From Sphingobium indicum B90A (GTDB taxonomy: Bacteria > Pseudomonadota > Alphaproteobacteria > Sphingomonadales > Sphingomonadaceae): a DNA stretch of 64,000 nt. The notes below the pieces were generated by a model. The model was not told where the DNA came from, did no database searches, and saw only the letters and a list, made by a program, of their open reading frames with translations. A program made the translations under genes and the position numbers. Location of the stretch: positions 2,604,001 to 2,668,000 of the forward strand of contig NZ_CP013070.1 of NCBI RefSeq assembly GCF_000264945.2, in the 5' to 3' direction. Shown here in pieces: positions 12,245 to 21,922 of this stretch (position 1 is the first letter of the stretch; every line of letters begins with the position of its first letter).

Positions 12245-14629
12245 TCACCGGCCGATGGGTACAGTGGAAAGCGAATAAGGCCGTACGCCTGCTCCCCTCC
12301 CCCATTTCCGGTTCGGCTTTGCCTGCATGGTGAAGCGCAACGTCCCGCCCTTGCGGATCTCCCCGTCCGCGATCCAGCTCCGCCGCAGCGGCCGTCCGTT
12401 CAGTTCGACCGCACCTACATAAACATTGGCGTCGGTCAGATTTTCCGCCTCCACCGTGAAGCGCTTGCCGTTGGGAAGCGTCAGTACCGCGCGGCGGACG
12501 AAGGGGCGACCGATGACATATTGGTTCGACCCCGGCGTGACGGGATAGAAGCCCAGCGCCGTGAACAGCAGCCAGGCCGACATCTGCCCCAGATCGTCAT
12601 TGCCCGACAGCCCGTCGGGCGTCGGCTTGTACTGGCTCTCGACGATCTGCTTGAGCCGCGCCTGCGTCCGCCAGGGCGCGCCCGCATAAGCGTAGAGATA
12701 GGCGACATGATGGCTGGGTTCGTTGCCGTGGATATATTGCCCGATCAGCCCGGCAATATCCTCGGCATGGCTGTAGTCGAGCTTCGACATGTCATATTCG
12801 AACATGGCGTCGAGCTTAGCGATCGCCCTGGCATCGCCGCCCAGCAGGCGGAACAGCCCCGCCTGATCCTGCGGCACGAACCAGCTATATTGCCACGCAT
12901 TCCCCTCCGTATAATCCGAACCATAGTTGATCGCGGTCGGATCGAACGGGGTGCGGAAGCTGCCGTCGGCCTTGCGCGCCCGCAGCCAGCCGGCGCTGGC
13001 GTCGAAGCTGTTGCGCCAGTTGCCCGAACGGGCCAGGAAGCGCTGGGCCACGTCGCCGCGCCCCATGGCCTGCGCCATGCGGGCTATGGTCCAGTCGTCA
13101 AATGCATATTCGACGGTCTTCGATGCCGCCTCCGGCTCCCGGTCGATGGGCACATAGCCCAGCTTCCTATAGTCGCCCAGCCCGCCATAGGGCGCATGGT
13201 CCGCGCTGGCGACCATGGCGGCCAGCGCCTTGTCCGCGTCGAAGCCCCTTATGCCCTTGAGATAGGCGTCCGCGATCACCGGCACAGCATGATAGCCGAT
13301 CATCGTCCATGTCTCCCGCCCGGCGAACTGCCAGACCGGCAATATTCCGTGCGGGCTGTGTTCCCGGCTGGCGATCAGCGAGTTGACGACGTCGGAGGTC
13401 GTCCTTTCCGGCTGGACCAGCGTCAGCAAGGGATGTTCGGCCCGGAACGTATCCCATAGCGAGAAGGTGGAGCGGAAGGTAAAGTCCTTCGCCACATGAA
13501 CCTGATCGTCCGGCCCGCGATAGCGCCCGTCGATGTCGCTCCAGATGCTGGGCGCCAGCAGCGTATGGTAGAGCGCGGTGTAGAGATTCCTGAGCATCGG
13601 CTCCGGCGCATCCATCTTCAGCCGCCCGAGCGCCTGACGCCATGCGTCCTCGGTTCTCCTCCTGACGGTGTCGAAACCCGCGCCTTCGGCATCGAGATTG
13701 GCGATAGCCCCGCTTTCGTCCACCCCTGAAAGCGCGACCTGGACCTCCAACGGGCCATGGAGCCTGCCGAAGTCGAGCCTTGCCTCCAGCGCCTTGCCCA
13801 GCTTCTCGGCCAGCGCGTCGCTGCCCCGCCCCGGCGCCTGGAAGCCTTTATAGGGAACCGCCTGATCCCGGTCGATGAAGGCATGGTCCTTCAGCGGCGC
13901 GGAAAAGCGCATGGCGAAGAACAGCTTGCGGCCGGCCGCCCATCCCCGCGTCTCGCGAAATCCGGTCAGCGTGCCGTCCGGGTGCAGGTGCAGCCCGGAC
14001 CAGAGGATCTTGCCCGGATAATCGTAGATAGAGGAGCGCAGGTCGATCAGCAGATGCGCCTCCTGCCCGGCCGGAAAGGCATAGCGGTGAATGCCCACCC
14101 GCTCGCCCGCGGTCAGTTCGGCGCGGATGCCGCTGTCGGCCAGCGTCACGGCGTAATAGCCGGGCTTTGCCGTCTCGCTGTCGTGCGAGAAGCGCTGGCG
14201 ATAGCCGGAGCCCGGCCGTTCGGGATCGTCCGGATCGAGCCGGACCGCTCCGGCCTGCGGCATCACCAATATGTCGCCCAGGTCGGAATGGCCCGCGCCG
14301 GAGAAATGGGTATGGCTGAACCCCTGGATCGTCGAATCATGATAGCTGTAGCCCGCCGCATGGGCATAGCATTCGCGGATCTGGCAGGTCGCATCGGTGT
14401 CGGGCGAAAGCTGGACCATCCCGAAGGGCGCGGAGGCTCCGGGAAAAGTGTGGCCTTCGGGGCCGGTGCCGATCAGGGGATCGACGAAGGCCAGCGGATC
14501 GGCAGGCATCTGTGCGGCGAGCGGCCAGGCGGGAGCCGCCAGCAGCAGCGCGCAGAGGAACAACGTCCCCCTCATCGGACGGCAACCATGGAAGGATTGA
14601 AGCATGGTTTTTGCCCGATCATGATCCAT
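12245..14629 (-). CDS. GH92 family alpha-mannosidase, secreted
   Basis: A glycoside hydrolase of family 92, calcium-dependent exo-alpha-mannosidases that trim mannan or N-glycans. Typical blocks are HTFPGASAPFGMVQLSPDT, GFSHTHFSGAGHSDLGDI, FRSTFSLWDTFRAEHPL, YTEGNAWQYSWFVPQD, GNEPSHHVAYLYAYAG and GLSGNDDLGQMSAWLLF. A signal peptide (LFLCALLLAAPAWPLAAQ) places it in the periplasm or outside. The ATG at 14629 has AGGGAG a few bases upstream; ATGs at 14605 and 14575 (MRGTLFLCALL) are alternatives that shorten the signal n-region. A longer frame to 14866 has no family support. Divergent from the sugar kinase, with manA nearby, suggesting mannoside use. Confidence 0.9.
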   Translation of the reverse strand: MDHDRAKTMLQSFHGCRPMRGTLFLCALLLAAPAWPLAAQMPADPLAFVDPLIGTGPEGHTFPGASAPFGMVQLSPDTDATCQIRECYAHAAGYSYHDSTIQGFSHTHFSGAGHSDLGDILVMPQAGAVRLDPDDPERPGSGYRQRFSHDSETAKPGYYAVTLADSGIRAELTAGERVGIHRYAFPAGQEAHLLIDLRSSIYDYPGKILWSGLHLHPDGTLTGFRETRGWAAGRKLFFAMRFSAPLKDHAFIDRDQAVPYKGFQAPGRGSDALAEKLGKALEARLDFGRLHGPLEVQVALSGVDESGAIANLDAEGAGFDTVRRRTEDAWRQALGRLKMDAPEPMLRNLYTALYHTLLAPSIWSDIDGRYRGPDDQVHVAKDFTFRSTFSLWDTFRAEHPLLTLVQPERTTSDVVNSLIASREHSPHGILPVWQFAGRETWTMIGYHAVPVIADAYLKGIRGFDADKALAAMVASADHAPYGGLGDYRKLGYVPIDREPEAASKTVEYAFDDWTIARMAQAMGRGDVAQRFLARSGNWRNSFDASAGWLRARKADGSFRTPFDPTAINYGSDYTEGNAWQYSWFVPQDQAGLFRLLGGDARAIAKLDAMFEYDMSKLDYSHAEDIAGLIGQYIHGNEPSHHVAYLYAYAGAPWRTQARLKQIVESQYKPTPDGLSGNDDLGQMSAWLLFTALGFYPVTPGSNQYVIGRPFVRRAVLTLPNGKRFTVEAENLTDANVYVGAVELNGRPLRRSWIADGEIRKGGTLRFTMQAKPNRKWGRGAGVRPYSLSTVPIGR

Positions 14630-14796
14630 TATCTCCCTATCATCGGCTTGCGCCGTTTCGCGCCCTGCCCTGTTCTTCCCGCCCTGACAGCGGCCGGCAA
14701 TGGAAAAGCCGCCATCCCCTTGCACAAATGTCGAATAAGGCCGCAAATGACGGTGGGCGCGGAACTTGCGGGGTGCGGCCTTGTGATTGGACGGCG

Positions 14797-15720
14797 ATGA
14801 CGGATGCTGAACCGATGCTGGCGGGAATCGAACTGGGCGGGACCAAGGTGCAGGTTCTCCGCGCACGCGGCACGACGGTTTGCGACCGGGAGACGATAGC
14901 GACCACGACGCCGCGGGAAACGCTTTCCAGGGTCGTGGCGGTGCTGGAACGCTGGCATGCGCAGGCTCCGATCGCGGCGATCGGGATCGGCAGCTTCGGC
15001 CCGATTCGGCTCGATCGCCGCGCGCCCGATTTCGGCGTCATGCTGCCGACGCCCAAGCCCGGCTGGGCGGGCGCGGACATATTCGGCACGCTGACCGCGC
15101 CCTTCGATTGTCCCGCTATGATCGACACCGACGTCAACGGGGCCGCCCTGGCGGAGCTGCGCTGGGGCGCGGGCGCGCGGGGGGAGGCGCCATCCGACAG
15201 CCTGTGCTATATCACCATCGGAACCGGCGTGGGCGGAGGGTTCGCGTTCAACGGCCATACCGTGCACGGCGCCATGCATCCGGAAATCGGCCATATCCGC
15301 GTCCCGCGCGCTCCGGGCGATGGCTTTGCGGGCTGTTGCCCCTTTCATGGCGACTGCATAGAGGGCCTGGTGTCCGGACCGGCGCTCGCCCGGCGCTTCG
15401 GCATGCCGGGCCATGAGATCGATCCCGCCGACCCGCGATGGGACGATGTCGCCAGCGACATCGCCCATCTGGTCGCCACCATCCTGCTCGGCACCTCGGC
15501 CCGGCAGGTGCTGATCGGCGGCGGCGTGGGCATGGGTCGGGCCGACCTGCTGGAGCAGGTCCGCCGGAAGGTCGTCGCGCTGCTGGGCGGCTATCTGCCC
15601 CATGTCGACCAGGCCGGCATCGGCCGGATCGTCACCACGCCGCTGCTGGGCGATCAGGCCGGCCCTCTTGGTGCGCTCGCCCTGGCCATGGATGCGCTGG
15701 CGGGCGAGAGCGTCAGCTGA
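14797..15720 (+). CDS. ROK-family sugar kinase, probable fructokinase
   Basis: A 307-residue ROK kinase. The phosphate-binding motif AGIELGGTKVQVL opens the protein, DTDVNGAALAE holds the catalytic Asp, and YITIGTGVGGGFAFNG follows. The zinc-binding region HPEIGH...CCPFHGDCIEGLVSGPAL resembles the fructokinase/mannokinase branch. It should phosphorylate a free hexose (fructose or mannose) with ATP in the cytoplasm. The ATG at 14797 was chosen because the ROK fold begins just after it; an ATG at 14815 is possible. With ManA it would bring mannose or fructose into glycolysis. Exact sugar is inference. Confidence 0.87.
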   Translation: MTDAEPMLAGIELGGTKVQVLRARGTTVCDRETIATTTPRETLSRVVAVLERWHAQAPIAAIGIGSFGPIRLDRRAPDFGVMLPTPKPGWAGADIFGTLTAPFDCPAMIDTDVNGAALAELRWGAGARGEAPSDSLCYITIGTGVGGGFAFNGHTVHGAMHPEIGHIRVPRAPGDGFAGCCPFHGDCIEGLVSGPALARRFGMPGHEIDPADPRWDDVASDIAHLVATILLGTSARQVLIGGGVGMGRADLLEQVRRKVVALLGGYLPHVDQAGIGRIVTTPLLGDQAGPLGALALAMDALAGESVS

Positions 15721-15931
15721 CGCCCTTCCGCCGGAGCAGCAGCGGCAGCACCATCATCGGCGCGACCATGGCGATCACGCCGGCGACCAGCAGGTCGTCG
15801 ACCCACCGATAGGCCGTGGCGAAGAACATCAGGAACGCCGCCGTCGCCAAAGCGGGCAGGATCAGGGCAGCCATCCCGCCCTCCAGCCGCGGCCACATCC
15901 GCAGGCAGAGCGTGCCGATCACGTCATTCAT
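15713..15931 (-). CDS. Small hypothetical membrane protein
   Basis: A 72-residue frame with two hydrophobic segments, AALILPALATAAFLMFFA and LLVAGVIAMVAPMMVLPLLL, ending in a basic tail (LRRKGVS), so an inner-membrane hairpin is likely. Its stop codon overlaps the end of the convergent sugar kinase by a few bases. The ribosome-binding site is weak. It resembles small membrane proteins common in sphingomonads, but I recognise no family. Confidence 0.5.
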   Translation of the reverse strand: MNDVIGTLCLRMWPRLEGGMAALILPALATAAFLMFFATAYRWVDDLLVAGVIAMVAPMMVLPLLLRRKGVS

Positions 15932-16163
15932 GGGGCACCGGCCGTTTCATGTTCCGATCCTCGTCGAACAGATTGGTTGCATATAGCAACTGAAGAACGA
16001 ACTTCCAGACGGGAAGATCGATACGGACCGTTTCCGATTCCGACGGGAAGGACGATGCCGTGGCGATGTCGCAGCCCCTTTTCGCCGACCGCCTGCCCGA
16101 TATTCCTCTCCTTTCCGGATCGAGGCTCTTGCCTGCCGGCAACGACCGTTCATAAGGAACCGC

Positions 16164-16982
16164 ATGACCACGACCCGCCTGCTTGCCCATAGCGTCGAAA
16201 AGCCCTGGGGCCGCGTCGACATTCCGTCGGCCGTCGCGCCGTCCGATGGCCGTCGCATCGGGGAAATCTGGTTCTCGCCGCCGGAAGGAGGCGCAGGCCG
16301 GCCATTGCCGCTGCTGGTCAAATATATCTTCACCAGCGAAAAATTGTCGGTGCAGGTCCATCCCGATGATGCGCAGGCGCGGGAGCGCGGACTGGCGGGC
16401 GGAAAGTCGGAATGCTGGTACATATTGGATGCGGAACCCGATGCGCGGCTGGGCATCGGCCTGACCCGCGACCTGACGGCGGACGCCCTGCGCGCCGCAG
16501 CCCTCGACGGCAGCATCGAAGCACTGATGGACTGGAAGCCGGTGCGCGCGGGCAGCTTCTATTATATTCCCGCCGGCACGGTTCATGCCATAGGCAGCGG
16601 CGTGACGCTGGTGGAAGTGCAGCAGAATAATGACGTGACCTATCGCCTCTACGATTATGGCCGGCCCCGCGAACTGCATTTGGAGGAGGCGATGGCGGTC
16701 AGCATGGCGGCCCCCTACGCCCTGCCCGACAGGGTGGTCCCGATCATGGCTGAGGAAAGGCTGGTTGCGGGCGGCGACGCGCCCTTCATCCTGGACCTGG
16801 TGCAGGGCGAGGCGGGAAGCCGGCAATGGATAGAAGAGAAGATGGCCTGGTTCATCCCGCTGGCCGGCGCCGGCGCGATCGACGGCGAACCGTGGCGCCG
16901 GGGCGAATGCTGGCTGATCGAAGGGACGGCCGCGCTGACCATCGATGACGGGATGAGCGCGCTGCTCGCCCGCCTGCCTTGA
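16164..16982 (+). CDS. manA: Class I mannose-6-phosphate isomerase
   Basis: A 272-residue zinc enzyme that interconverts mannose 6-phosphate and fructose 6-phosphate. The cupin metal site is visible as LSVQVHPDD, with further ligands around AGTVHAIGSGVTLVEVQQ. NDVTYRLYDYGRPRELH and KSECWYIL also fit the short bacterial ManA/Gmi form. AAGGAA lies 5 bp before the ATG. Together with the GH92 mannosidase and ROK kinase just upstream it completes a route from released mannose to fructose 6-phosphate; it could also feed GDP-mannose synthesis in reverse. Confidence 0.93.
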   Translation: MTTTRLLAHSVEKPWGRVDIPSAVAPSDGRRIGEIWFSPPEGGAGRPLPLLVKYIFTSEKLSVQVHPDDAQARERGLAGGKSECWYILDAEPDARLGIGLTRDLTADALRAAALDGSIEALMDWKPVRAGSFYYIPAGTVHAIGSGVTLVEVQQNNDVTYRLYDYGRPRELHLEEAMAVSMAAPYALPDRVVPIMAEERLVAGGDAPFILDLVQGEAGSRQWIEEKMAWFIPLAGAGAIDGEPWRRGECWLIEGTAALTIDDGMSALLARLP

Positions 16983-17010
16983 CCTGACATCGACCGATCT
17001 GGGGGATTTC

Positions 17011-17628
17011 ATGCCACGGGGAGAAATGATCGCGGACAAGCGGGTTCTGTTCGTGATGGCGGTAGAGGCCGAATATGGCCCTCATCTCAGGGCCCGTTTC
17101 GATCCGCTGATGATCGGCGTGGGTCCGGTAGAAGCGGCGCTCAACACCGGCCTCGCGCTCCAGCGGCTGGATCAGGACGGCGCGCTGCCCGACCTGGTCG
17201 TTTCGCTGGGGTCGGCGGGATCGCGCACCTGCACCCTGGGGGAGGTCTATCAGGTCGCCAGCGTCTCCTGGCGGGACATGGACGCTTCCCGCCTGGGCTT
17301 TCCGAAGGGCGTGACCCCCTTTTCCGACCACCCGGCCGAAATAGCGCTGCATGTGCCGCTGGAACTTCGCGCCGCCCGGCTGTCGACCGGGGCGAACATC
17401 GTCGGCGGGGAGGATTATGCCGCGATCGACGCGGACATGGTCGACATGGAGAGCTTCGCGGTCGTCCGCGCCTGCCAGCGCTTCGGCGTTCCCGTGATGG
17501 GCCTGCGCGGCATTTCGGACGGACCGGGCGAACTGGCGGACATGCTGGGGTGGACCCAGTTGCTGGCGCTGCTGGACGAGCGTCTGGCCCAGGCGGTGGA
17601 TATGCTGGAGGGAGCGCTCGGGCGCTGA
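17011..17628 (+). CDS. 5'-methylthioadenosine/S-adenosylhomocysteine nucleosidase-like protein
   Basis: A 205-residue nucleoside phosphorylase-fold protein. The N-terminus VLFVMAVEAEYGPHL and MIGVGPVEAALNTG match MTA/SAH nucleosidases. The strongest mark is DMVDMESFAVVRACQRFGVPVMGLRGISDGPGE, which contains the ribose-contacting Met-Glu and the catalytic Asp of the family. It should cleave adenine from methylthioadenosine or S-adenosylhomocysteine. An ATG at 17026 directly after GGGGAGAA is an alternative start. Adenine phosphoribosyltransferase lies convergently just downstream and would recycle the released adenine. Confidence 0.85.
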   Translation: MPRGEMIADKRVLFVMAVEAEYGPHLRARFDPLMIGVGPVEAALNTGLALQRLDQDGALPDLVVSLGSAGSRTCTLGEVYQVASVSWRDMDASRLGFPKGVTPFSDHPAEIALHVPLELRAARLSTGANIVGGEDYAAIDADMVDMESFAVVRACQRFGVPVMGLRGISDGPGELADMLGWTQLLALLDERLAQAVDMLEGALGR

Positions 17629-17671
17629 GGAGATGCCGTCGTCCTGGGGTGCAATGGGTAGGAAGCGGACC

Positions 17672-17812
17672 TCCCCCCTCCCGCAGGCGGGAGGGGGTTA
17701 GGGGGTGGGCTGGCGCGACATGCGCGTTGTTTTGCAGCGGCCAACCGGAAGCTCCCCCGGATCAAGTCCGGGGTCGCGCCCACCCCTAACCCCTCCCGCC
17801 TGCGGGAGGGGA
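17672..17812. repeat. Composite palindromic intergenic repeat between convergent genes
   Basis: Two hairpins in inverted orientation (CCCTCCCGCAGGCGGGAGGG at left, CCCTCCCGCCTGCGGGAGGG at right) with matching TTAGGGGGTGGGC / GCCCACCCCTAA extensions enclose a third palindrome, CCCCGGATCAAGTCCGGGG. The whole can fold into a long cruciform. It separates the nucleosidase gene from the convergent apt and may end transcription from both sides. The inner palindrome recurs at 26122 and 33756. Confidence 0.85.
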
Positions 17813-17877
17813 ATGTCCTGGATTGGCCCCGTTGAGACCTCACCCCCCTTTATCCGAGGTGGCTGACCCGAACCCGG

Positions 17878-18414
17878 TCAATGCCCCTCAAAGGCGATGA
17901 TCGCTGCCGATGCGACGCCGTCCGCTTCCAGCGCGGCCATGCCGCCCAGATCGGGAAGATCGATGGCAAAGAGCGCCATCAGCACCGTCGCGCCCTGCTC
18001 CCGGATCAGTTGCGCCGCCGCCAGCGCGGTTCCGCCGGTCGCGATGAGGTCGTCGACCAGCACCACCCGCGCTCCATCGGGAATCTGCCCTTCATGCAGT
18101 TCCAGCCGATCGGTGCCATATTCCAGCACATAGTCGATGCCCACCGTCTTGCCGGGCAGCTTCCCCTTCTTGCGCACCGGCACGAAGCCCACCCCCAGCG
18201 CATGGGCCAGCGCCGCCCCCAAGATGAAGCCCCGCGCCTCGATCCCGGCGATGAAGGCCGGGTCGAGCGGCCGCGCCGCCGCCGCCATCCGTTCGACCAG
18301 TTCGGCGAGTCCGGCGGCGTCTGCCAGCAATGTCGTGATGTCCCGGAACTGGATGCCGGGCTTGGGGAAATCGGGGATCGTGCGGACCAGGGCCGCCAGG
18401 CTGTCAGCGCTCAT
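17878..18414 (-). CDS. apt: Adenine phosphoribosyltransferase
   Basis: A 178-residue type I phosphoribosyltransferase that joins adenine and PRPP to make [18 protein letters not shown] and [32 protein letters not shown] are classic Apt sequences, and the PRPP loop is [17 protein letters not shown]. The ATG at 18414 was chosen because GAGG sits 6 bp upstream; an ATG at 18426 would add four residues but has no ribosome-binding site. Cytoplasmic, purine salvage, functionally linked to the neighbouring nucleosidase. Confidence 0.95.
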   Translation of the reverse strand: MSADSLAALVRTIPDFPKPGIQFRDITTLLADAAGLAELVERMAAAARPLDPAFIAGIEARGFILGAALAHALGVGFVPVRKKGKLPGKTVGIDYVLEYGTDRLELHEGQIPDGARVVLVDDLIATGGTALAAAQLIREQGATVLMALFAIDLPDLGGMAALEADGVASAAIIAFEGH

Positions 18415-18430
18415 CTTCGCCCTCATAAGG

Positions 18431-18459
18431 AAAGGGGGCCCGGTTTCCCGCGCCCCCTT
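18431..18459 (-). terminator. Hairpin terminator after petC
   Basis: On the - strand AAGGGGGC (18459-18452) pairs with GCCCCCTT (18439-18432) around a 12-nt loop and is followed by a short T run. It lies between the petC stop and apt, so it should end the petABC transcript. Confidence 0.65.
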
Positions 18460-18482
18460 CGATGTTCCGTTTCAGGCCCCGA

Positions 18483-19331
18483 TCAGGCGGCCTTTTTCTT
18501 GTCCGCCCAGATATTCTGGTAGGCCATGTAAGCCAGACCCGTCGCGATCAGCAGGAAGAAGATCGTCGCCAGGCCCGCGCGGCGGCGGTTTTCCAGCTTG
18601 GGTTCGGCCGTCCAGGTCAGGAAGGCCGCGACGTCCTGCGACATCTGATCCACCGTCGCCTTGGTGCCGTCGCCATAGGTCACCTGCCCATCGGCCGTCA
18701 GCGGCGGCGCCATGGCGAGGTTCAGGTTGGGGAAATAGGGGTTGTAGTGCAGGCCCTCCGGCGTCTTGGCGTCCGGAAATTCCTTCAGCAACTCGGCCGG
18801 CTGCGCCTGGAAGCCCGTCAGCAGCGAATAGACATAGGCGCTGCCATGATGGCGGGCCTTGGTCATCAGCGACAGATCCGGCGGGATGGCATTGTTGTTC
18901 GCCGCCGCAGCCGCGACATTGTTCGCGAAGGGCTTGGGGAAATAATCCGCCGGGATCGGATCACGGGTCGACATTTCGCCCGTCTTCGGATCGACGTCGG
19001 GGGTCTTGATCGCCCATTGCTTGGCGATCGCCTTGATCTCCGCCTCGTTATAACCAATGCCCTTGAGGTCGCGGAAGGCGACGAACTTCAGGCTGTGGCA
19101 GGCCGAGCAGACTTCCTTGAACACCTGGAAACCGCGCTGGAGCTGCGCCTGGTCGTACTTGCCGAAAGGCCCGTCGAACGAGAAGGACACATGCTTGGGG
19201 TTGAGGTGGAACTCATGCTCCACCGTCTTCGCCGGCGGCTCGGTGACGAAGGCCACCGCGCCCACCAGAAAGGAAACCAGCAGCCAGCCCGCGAAGAAGA
19301 GGCCGACAAGAAATGCGCCGATGCGTATCAT
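18483..19331 (-). CDS. petC: Cytochrome c1 of the bc1 complex
   Basis: A 282-residue haem protein of respiratory complex III that passes electrons from the Rieske protein to soluble cytochrome c. An N-terminal hydrophobic segment (IGAFLVGLFFAGWLLVSFLVG) leads to the periplasmic domain with the haem site CSACH (Cys75, Cys78, His79). A C-terminal membrane anchor (LATIFFLLIATGLAYMAYQ) precedes a lysine-rich tail. AGGGGGA lies about 9 bp before the ATG. Last gene of petABC, 14 bp after petB. Confidence 0.95.
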   Translation of the reverse strand: MIRIGAFLVGLFFAGWLLVSFLVGAVAFVTEPPAKTVEHEFHLNPKHVSFSFDGPFGKYDQAQLQRGFQVFKEVCSACHSLKFVAFRDLKGIGYNEAEIKAIAKQWAIKTPDVDPKTGEMSTRDPIPADYFPKPFANNVAAAAANNNAIPPDLSLMTKARHHGSAYVYSLLTGFQAQPAELLKEFPDAKTPEGLHYNPYFPNLNLAMAPPLTADGQVTYGDGTKATVDQMSQDVAAFLTWTAEPKLENRRRAGLATIFFLLIATGLAYMAYQNIWADKKKAA

Positions 19332-19345
19332 TAGTCTTATCCCCC

Positions 19346-20665
19346 TTAACCGGCGTGCGACGGCTGCGGATCGCTGCCCATGCCCGGAAGCGCCTCCCGC
19401 TCCCCTTCGATGACGTCGCGGCCAAGCACCGCCTCCGTGATCGAATTGGGCAGCGGCAGCGGCTTTTCAAAGCGCGAGATCAGCGGCAGGATGATCAGGA
19501 AATGGGCGAAATAATAAGCCGCCGCGACCTGGGAGATCATCACATAGGGCTCCTCCGCCGGCGCGCCGCCGCAATAGCCCAGGATCAGCACGTCGATGAT
19601 GAGGATCCAGAAGAACTTTCTGAAGGTCGGCCGGTAATTGCCCGACCGCACCGGAGAGGTGTCGAGCCAGGGCAGGAAGAAGAGCAGCAGGATCGACGCG
19701 AACATCGCCAGCACGCCCAGCAGCTTCGCGGGCACGAAGAAGAAGTCGACGGTGAAGGCGCGCAGGATCGCGTAGAAGGGCCAGAAATACCATTCAGGCA
19801 CGATATGCGCGGGCGTCGAGAGCGGGTTCGCCTCGATATAATTGTCCGGATGGCCCAGATAGTTGGGCGCGTAGAACAGCGGGATCGCGAACAGGATCAG
19901 GAACACGCCCGCCCCGAAACCGTCCTTCGCCGTATAATAGGGGTGGAACGGCACGGTGTCCTGCGGCCCCTTCACTTCCACGCCGGTCGGGTTGGAGGAA
20001 CCCGGAATATGCAGCGCCCAGATGTGCAGGATCACGACGGCCGCGATCACGAAGGGCAGCAGGAAGTGCAGCGAGAAGAAGCGGTTGAGCGAGGCGTTGC
20101 CGGGGGCGAAACCGCCCAGCAGCCAGGTCTGGATCGGCTCGCCCACCACGGGGATCGCGCCGAACAGGCCGGTGATCACCTTCGCGCCCCAATAGCTCAT
20201 CTGCCCCCAGGGAAGCACATAGCCCATGAAGGCGGTCGCCATCATCAGCAGGAAGATGACGAGGCCGAGCAGCCATACCATCTCGCGCGGCGCCTTGTAG
20301 GAACCGAAGAACAGGCCGCGGAAGATGTGCAGATAGACGACGATGAAGAAGAAGCTGGCGCCGTTGGCATGGGCATAGCGCATCAGCCAGCCCGCGTTCA
20401 CGTCGCGCATCGTCTGTTCGACGGTGCCGAAGGCGACCAGCGTGTTGGCGCCGTAATGCATCGCCATGATCACGCCGGTGACGATCTGGATCACCAGCGC
20501 CAGCCCGGCCAGGACGCCGAAGTTCCAGAAATAGTTGAGGTTGCGCGGCACCGGATAACCGGCGCCCACGGCATTGTAGACGAGGCGCGGCAAAGGCAGC
20601 TTCTCGTCGATCCACTGCATCGCGGGATGCTTGGGAGTATAATGTTCAGCCCATGGAAAGCTCAT
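19346..20665 (-). CDS. petB: Cytochrome b of the bc1 complex
   Basis: A 439-residue membrane protein with about eight transmembrane helices that carries both b haems and the quinol sites of complex [44 protein letters not shown] (quinol-oxidation region) and PEWYF (the conserved PEWY motif) are present. The start [13 protein letters not shown] at 20665 has GAGGGGG 6 bp upstream, which decides against the ATG 15 bp earlier. It overlaps no gene; the petA stop is 12 bp inside the upstream region. Confidence 0.96.
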   Translation of the reverse strand: MSFPWAEHYTPKHPAMQWIDEKLPLPRLVYNAVGAGYPVPRNLNYFWNFGVLAGLALVIQIVTGVIMAMHYGANTLVAFGTVEQTMRDVNAGWLMRYAHANGASFFFIVVYLHIFRGLFFGSYKAPREMVWLLGLVIFLLMMATAFMGYVLPWGQMSYWGAKVITGLFGAIPVVGEPIQTWLLGGFAPGNASLNRFFSLHFLLPFVIAAVVILHIWALHIPGSSNPTGVEVKGPQDTVPFHPYYTAKDGFGAGVFLILFAIPLFYAPNYLGHPDNYIEANPLSTPAHIVPEWYFWPFYAILRAFTVDFFFVPAKLLGVLAMFASILLLFFLPWLDTSPVRSGNYRPTFRKFFWILIIDVLILGYCGGAPAEEPYVMISQVAAAYYFAHFLIILPLISRFEKPLPLPNSITEAVLGRDVIEGEREALPGMGSDPQPSHAG

Positions 20666-20676
20666 GACAGTCCCCC

Positions 20677-21258
20677 TCAACCCACGAGAATGGCGGTGTC
20701 GGAAGTGAAGCTGAACTTCGGCACTTCCAGGTTCTTGGGCGCGGGGCCCTTACGGATGCGGGCGGCAGTGTCGTAGGAAGACCCGTGGCAGGGGCAGAAA
20801 TAGCCGCCATATTCGCCCTTGTTCTCACCCTCGCCCGCGCCCAGCGGCACGCAGCCCAGATGGGTGCAGACGCCCATGGTCACCAGCCACTGCTTCTTGC
20901 CGTCGACCGTGCGCTCCTCCAGCGTCTGCGGATCGCGCAGGCTGGACGCGTCGACCTTGTCGGCCTCGGCTATTTCCTTGTCGGTCAGGTGCCGGACGAA
21001 CAGCGGCTGCGACCGGAAGGTGGTCTTGATCGCCTGGCCCGGCTGGATGGAGGACAGGTCGACCTCCGTCGAGGCCAGCGCCAGCACGTCGGCGCTGGGG
21101 TTCATCTGGTCGACCAGCGGTATGACCACCGCGACCGCCCCCACGCCGGCAAAGCTCACCGCGGCGATGTTGATGAAATCGCGACGACGCACGCCGTCGC
21201 CGCCGCCTCCACCGGAGACGGCTGCCCCCTCACTCTCCACATGTTCAACGATCGCCAT
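20677..21258 (-). CDS. petA: Rieske iron-sulfur protein of the bc1 complex
   Basis: A 193-residue protein carrying the 2Fe-2S cluster. The cluster-binding boxes CTHLGC (131-136) and CPCHGS (155-160) are complete. A twin-arginine motif RRRDFIN at about 24-30 before a hydrophobic helix indicates Tat-dependent membrane insertion, as usual for Rieske proteins. The ATG at 21258 ([11 protein letters not shown]) has AAGGG upstream; a longer frame to 21306 has no family match. First gene of petABC. Confidence 0.95.
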   Translation of the reverse strand: MAIVEHVESEGAAVSGGGGGDGVRRRDFINIAAVSFAGVGAVAVVIPLVDQMNPSADVLALASTEVDLSSIQPGQAIKTTFRSQPLFVRHLTDKEIAEADKVDASSLRDPQTLEERTVDGKKQWLVTMGVCTHLGCVPLGAGEGENKGEYGGYFCPCHGSSYDTAARIRKGPAPKNLEVPKFSFTSDTAILVG

Positions 21259-21463
21259 GCACTTCAACCCTTGCAAGAACGTCCCTGACCCCGCCGCATT
21301 GCCCATTTATGGCTATGGTATCGGGAGAGCCGCGGCGCCCAAGCAGAAGGGCGCGCCTTTCCCCCGGGCGCGATTTGCAGGCCTGATAACCGTAGGATGC
21401 GCCATTTGCCAAGCCTTTTAGACAGGCTAGGAGAATTAACCGCGCTGTTCTATGGCGCGGGGC

Positions 21464-21922
21464 ATGCGTATCGCCCTTTATCAACCCGAAATCGCCGGCA
21501 ATGTGGGCGCGATCCTGCGCCTTGCCGCCTGCTTTTCCGTGCCCGTGGACATCATCATGCCGACGGGATTCGCCTTTTCCGACGCGAAGCTGAAACGGGC
21601 GGCGATGGATTATGGGGCATCGGCCGATGTGACCCGCCACGCCAATTTCGAGGCGTTCGACGCCCGCCGCAGGGCCGAAGGCCGGCGGCTGATGCTGATG
21701 AGCAGCCACGCCTCGCAGCGCCTGCCCGATGTGGAATTCCGCGCCGACGACATTCTGCTGATGGGGTCGGAAAGCGCGGGCGTGCCCAATGCCGTCCGCG
21801 ATCTGGCGGACGTGCGCGTGCGCATTCCGATGGCGCCGGGATTTCGATCCTTGAACATCGCCGTTTCCACGGGCATCGCGGTAGCAGAGGCCCTTCGCCA
21901 GACTGGAAGTTTCCCGCAATGA
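21464..21922 (+). CDS. trmL: tRNA (cytidine(34)-2'-O)-methyltransferase
   Basis: A 152-residue SPOUT methyltransferase that 2'-O-methylates the wobble nucleotide of certain leucine tRNAs. It starts in the family-typical way, MRIALYQPEIAGNVGAILR, and has the knot region LLMGSESAGVP and VRIPMAPGFRSLNIAVSTGIAVAEALRQ. An ATG at 21452 would add four residues. It is followed by hemF with an ATGA overlap, so the two are translated together. Confidence 0.92.
   Translation: MRIALYQPEIAGNVGAILRLAACFSVPVDIIMPTGFAFSDAKLKRAAMDYGASADVTRHANFEAFDARRRAEGRRLMLMSSHASQRLPDVEFRADDILLMGSESAGVPNAVRDLADVRVRIPMAPGFRSLNIAVSTGIAVAEALRQTGSFPQ

Noticed and set aside
14630-14866. N-terminal extension of the GH92 gene
   Set aside because: The extra residues precede the signal peptide, show no conservation-like pattern and overlap the divergent promoter region.
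19313-20776. A 487-codon open frame on the + strand
   Set aside because: Antisense to petB and the end of petA; no signal of a real protein.
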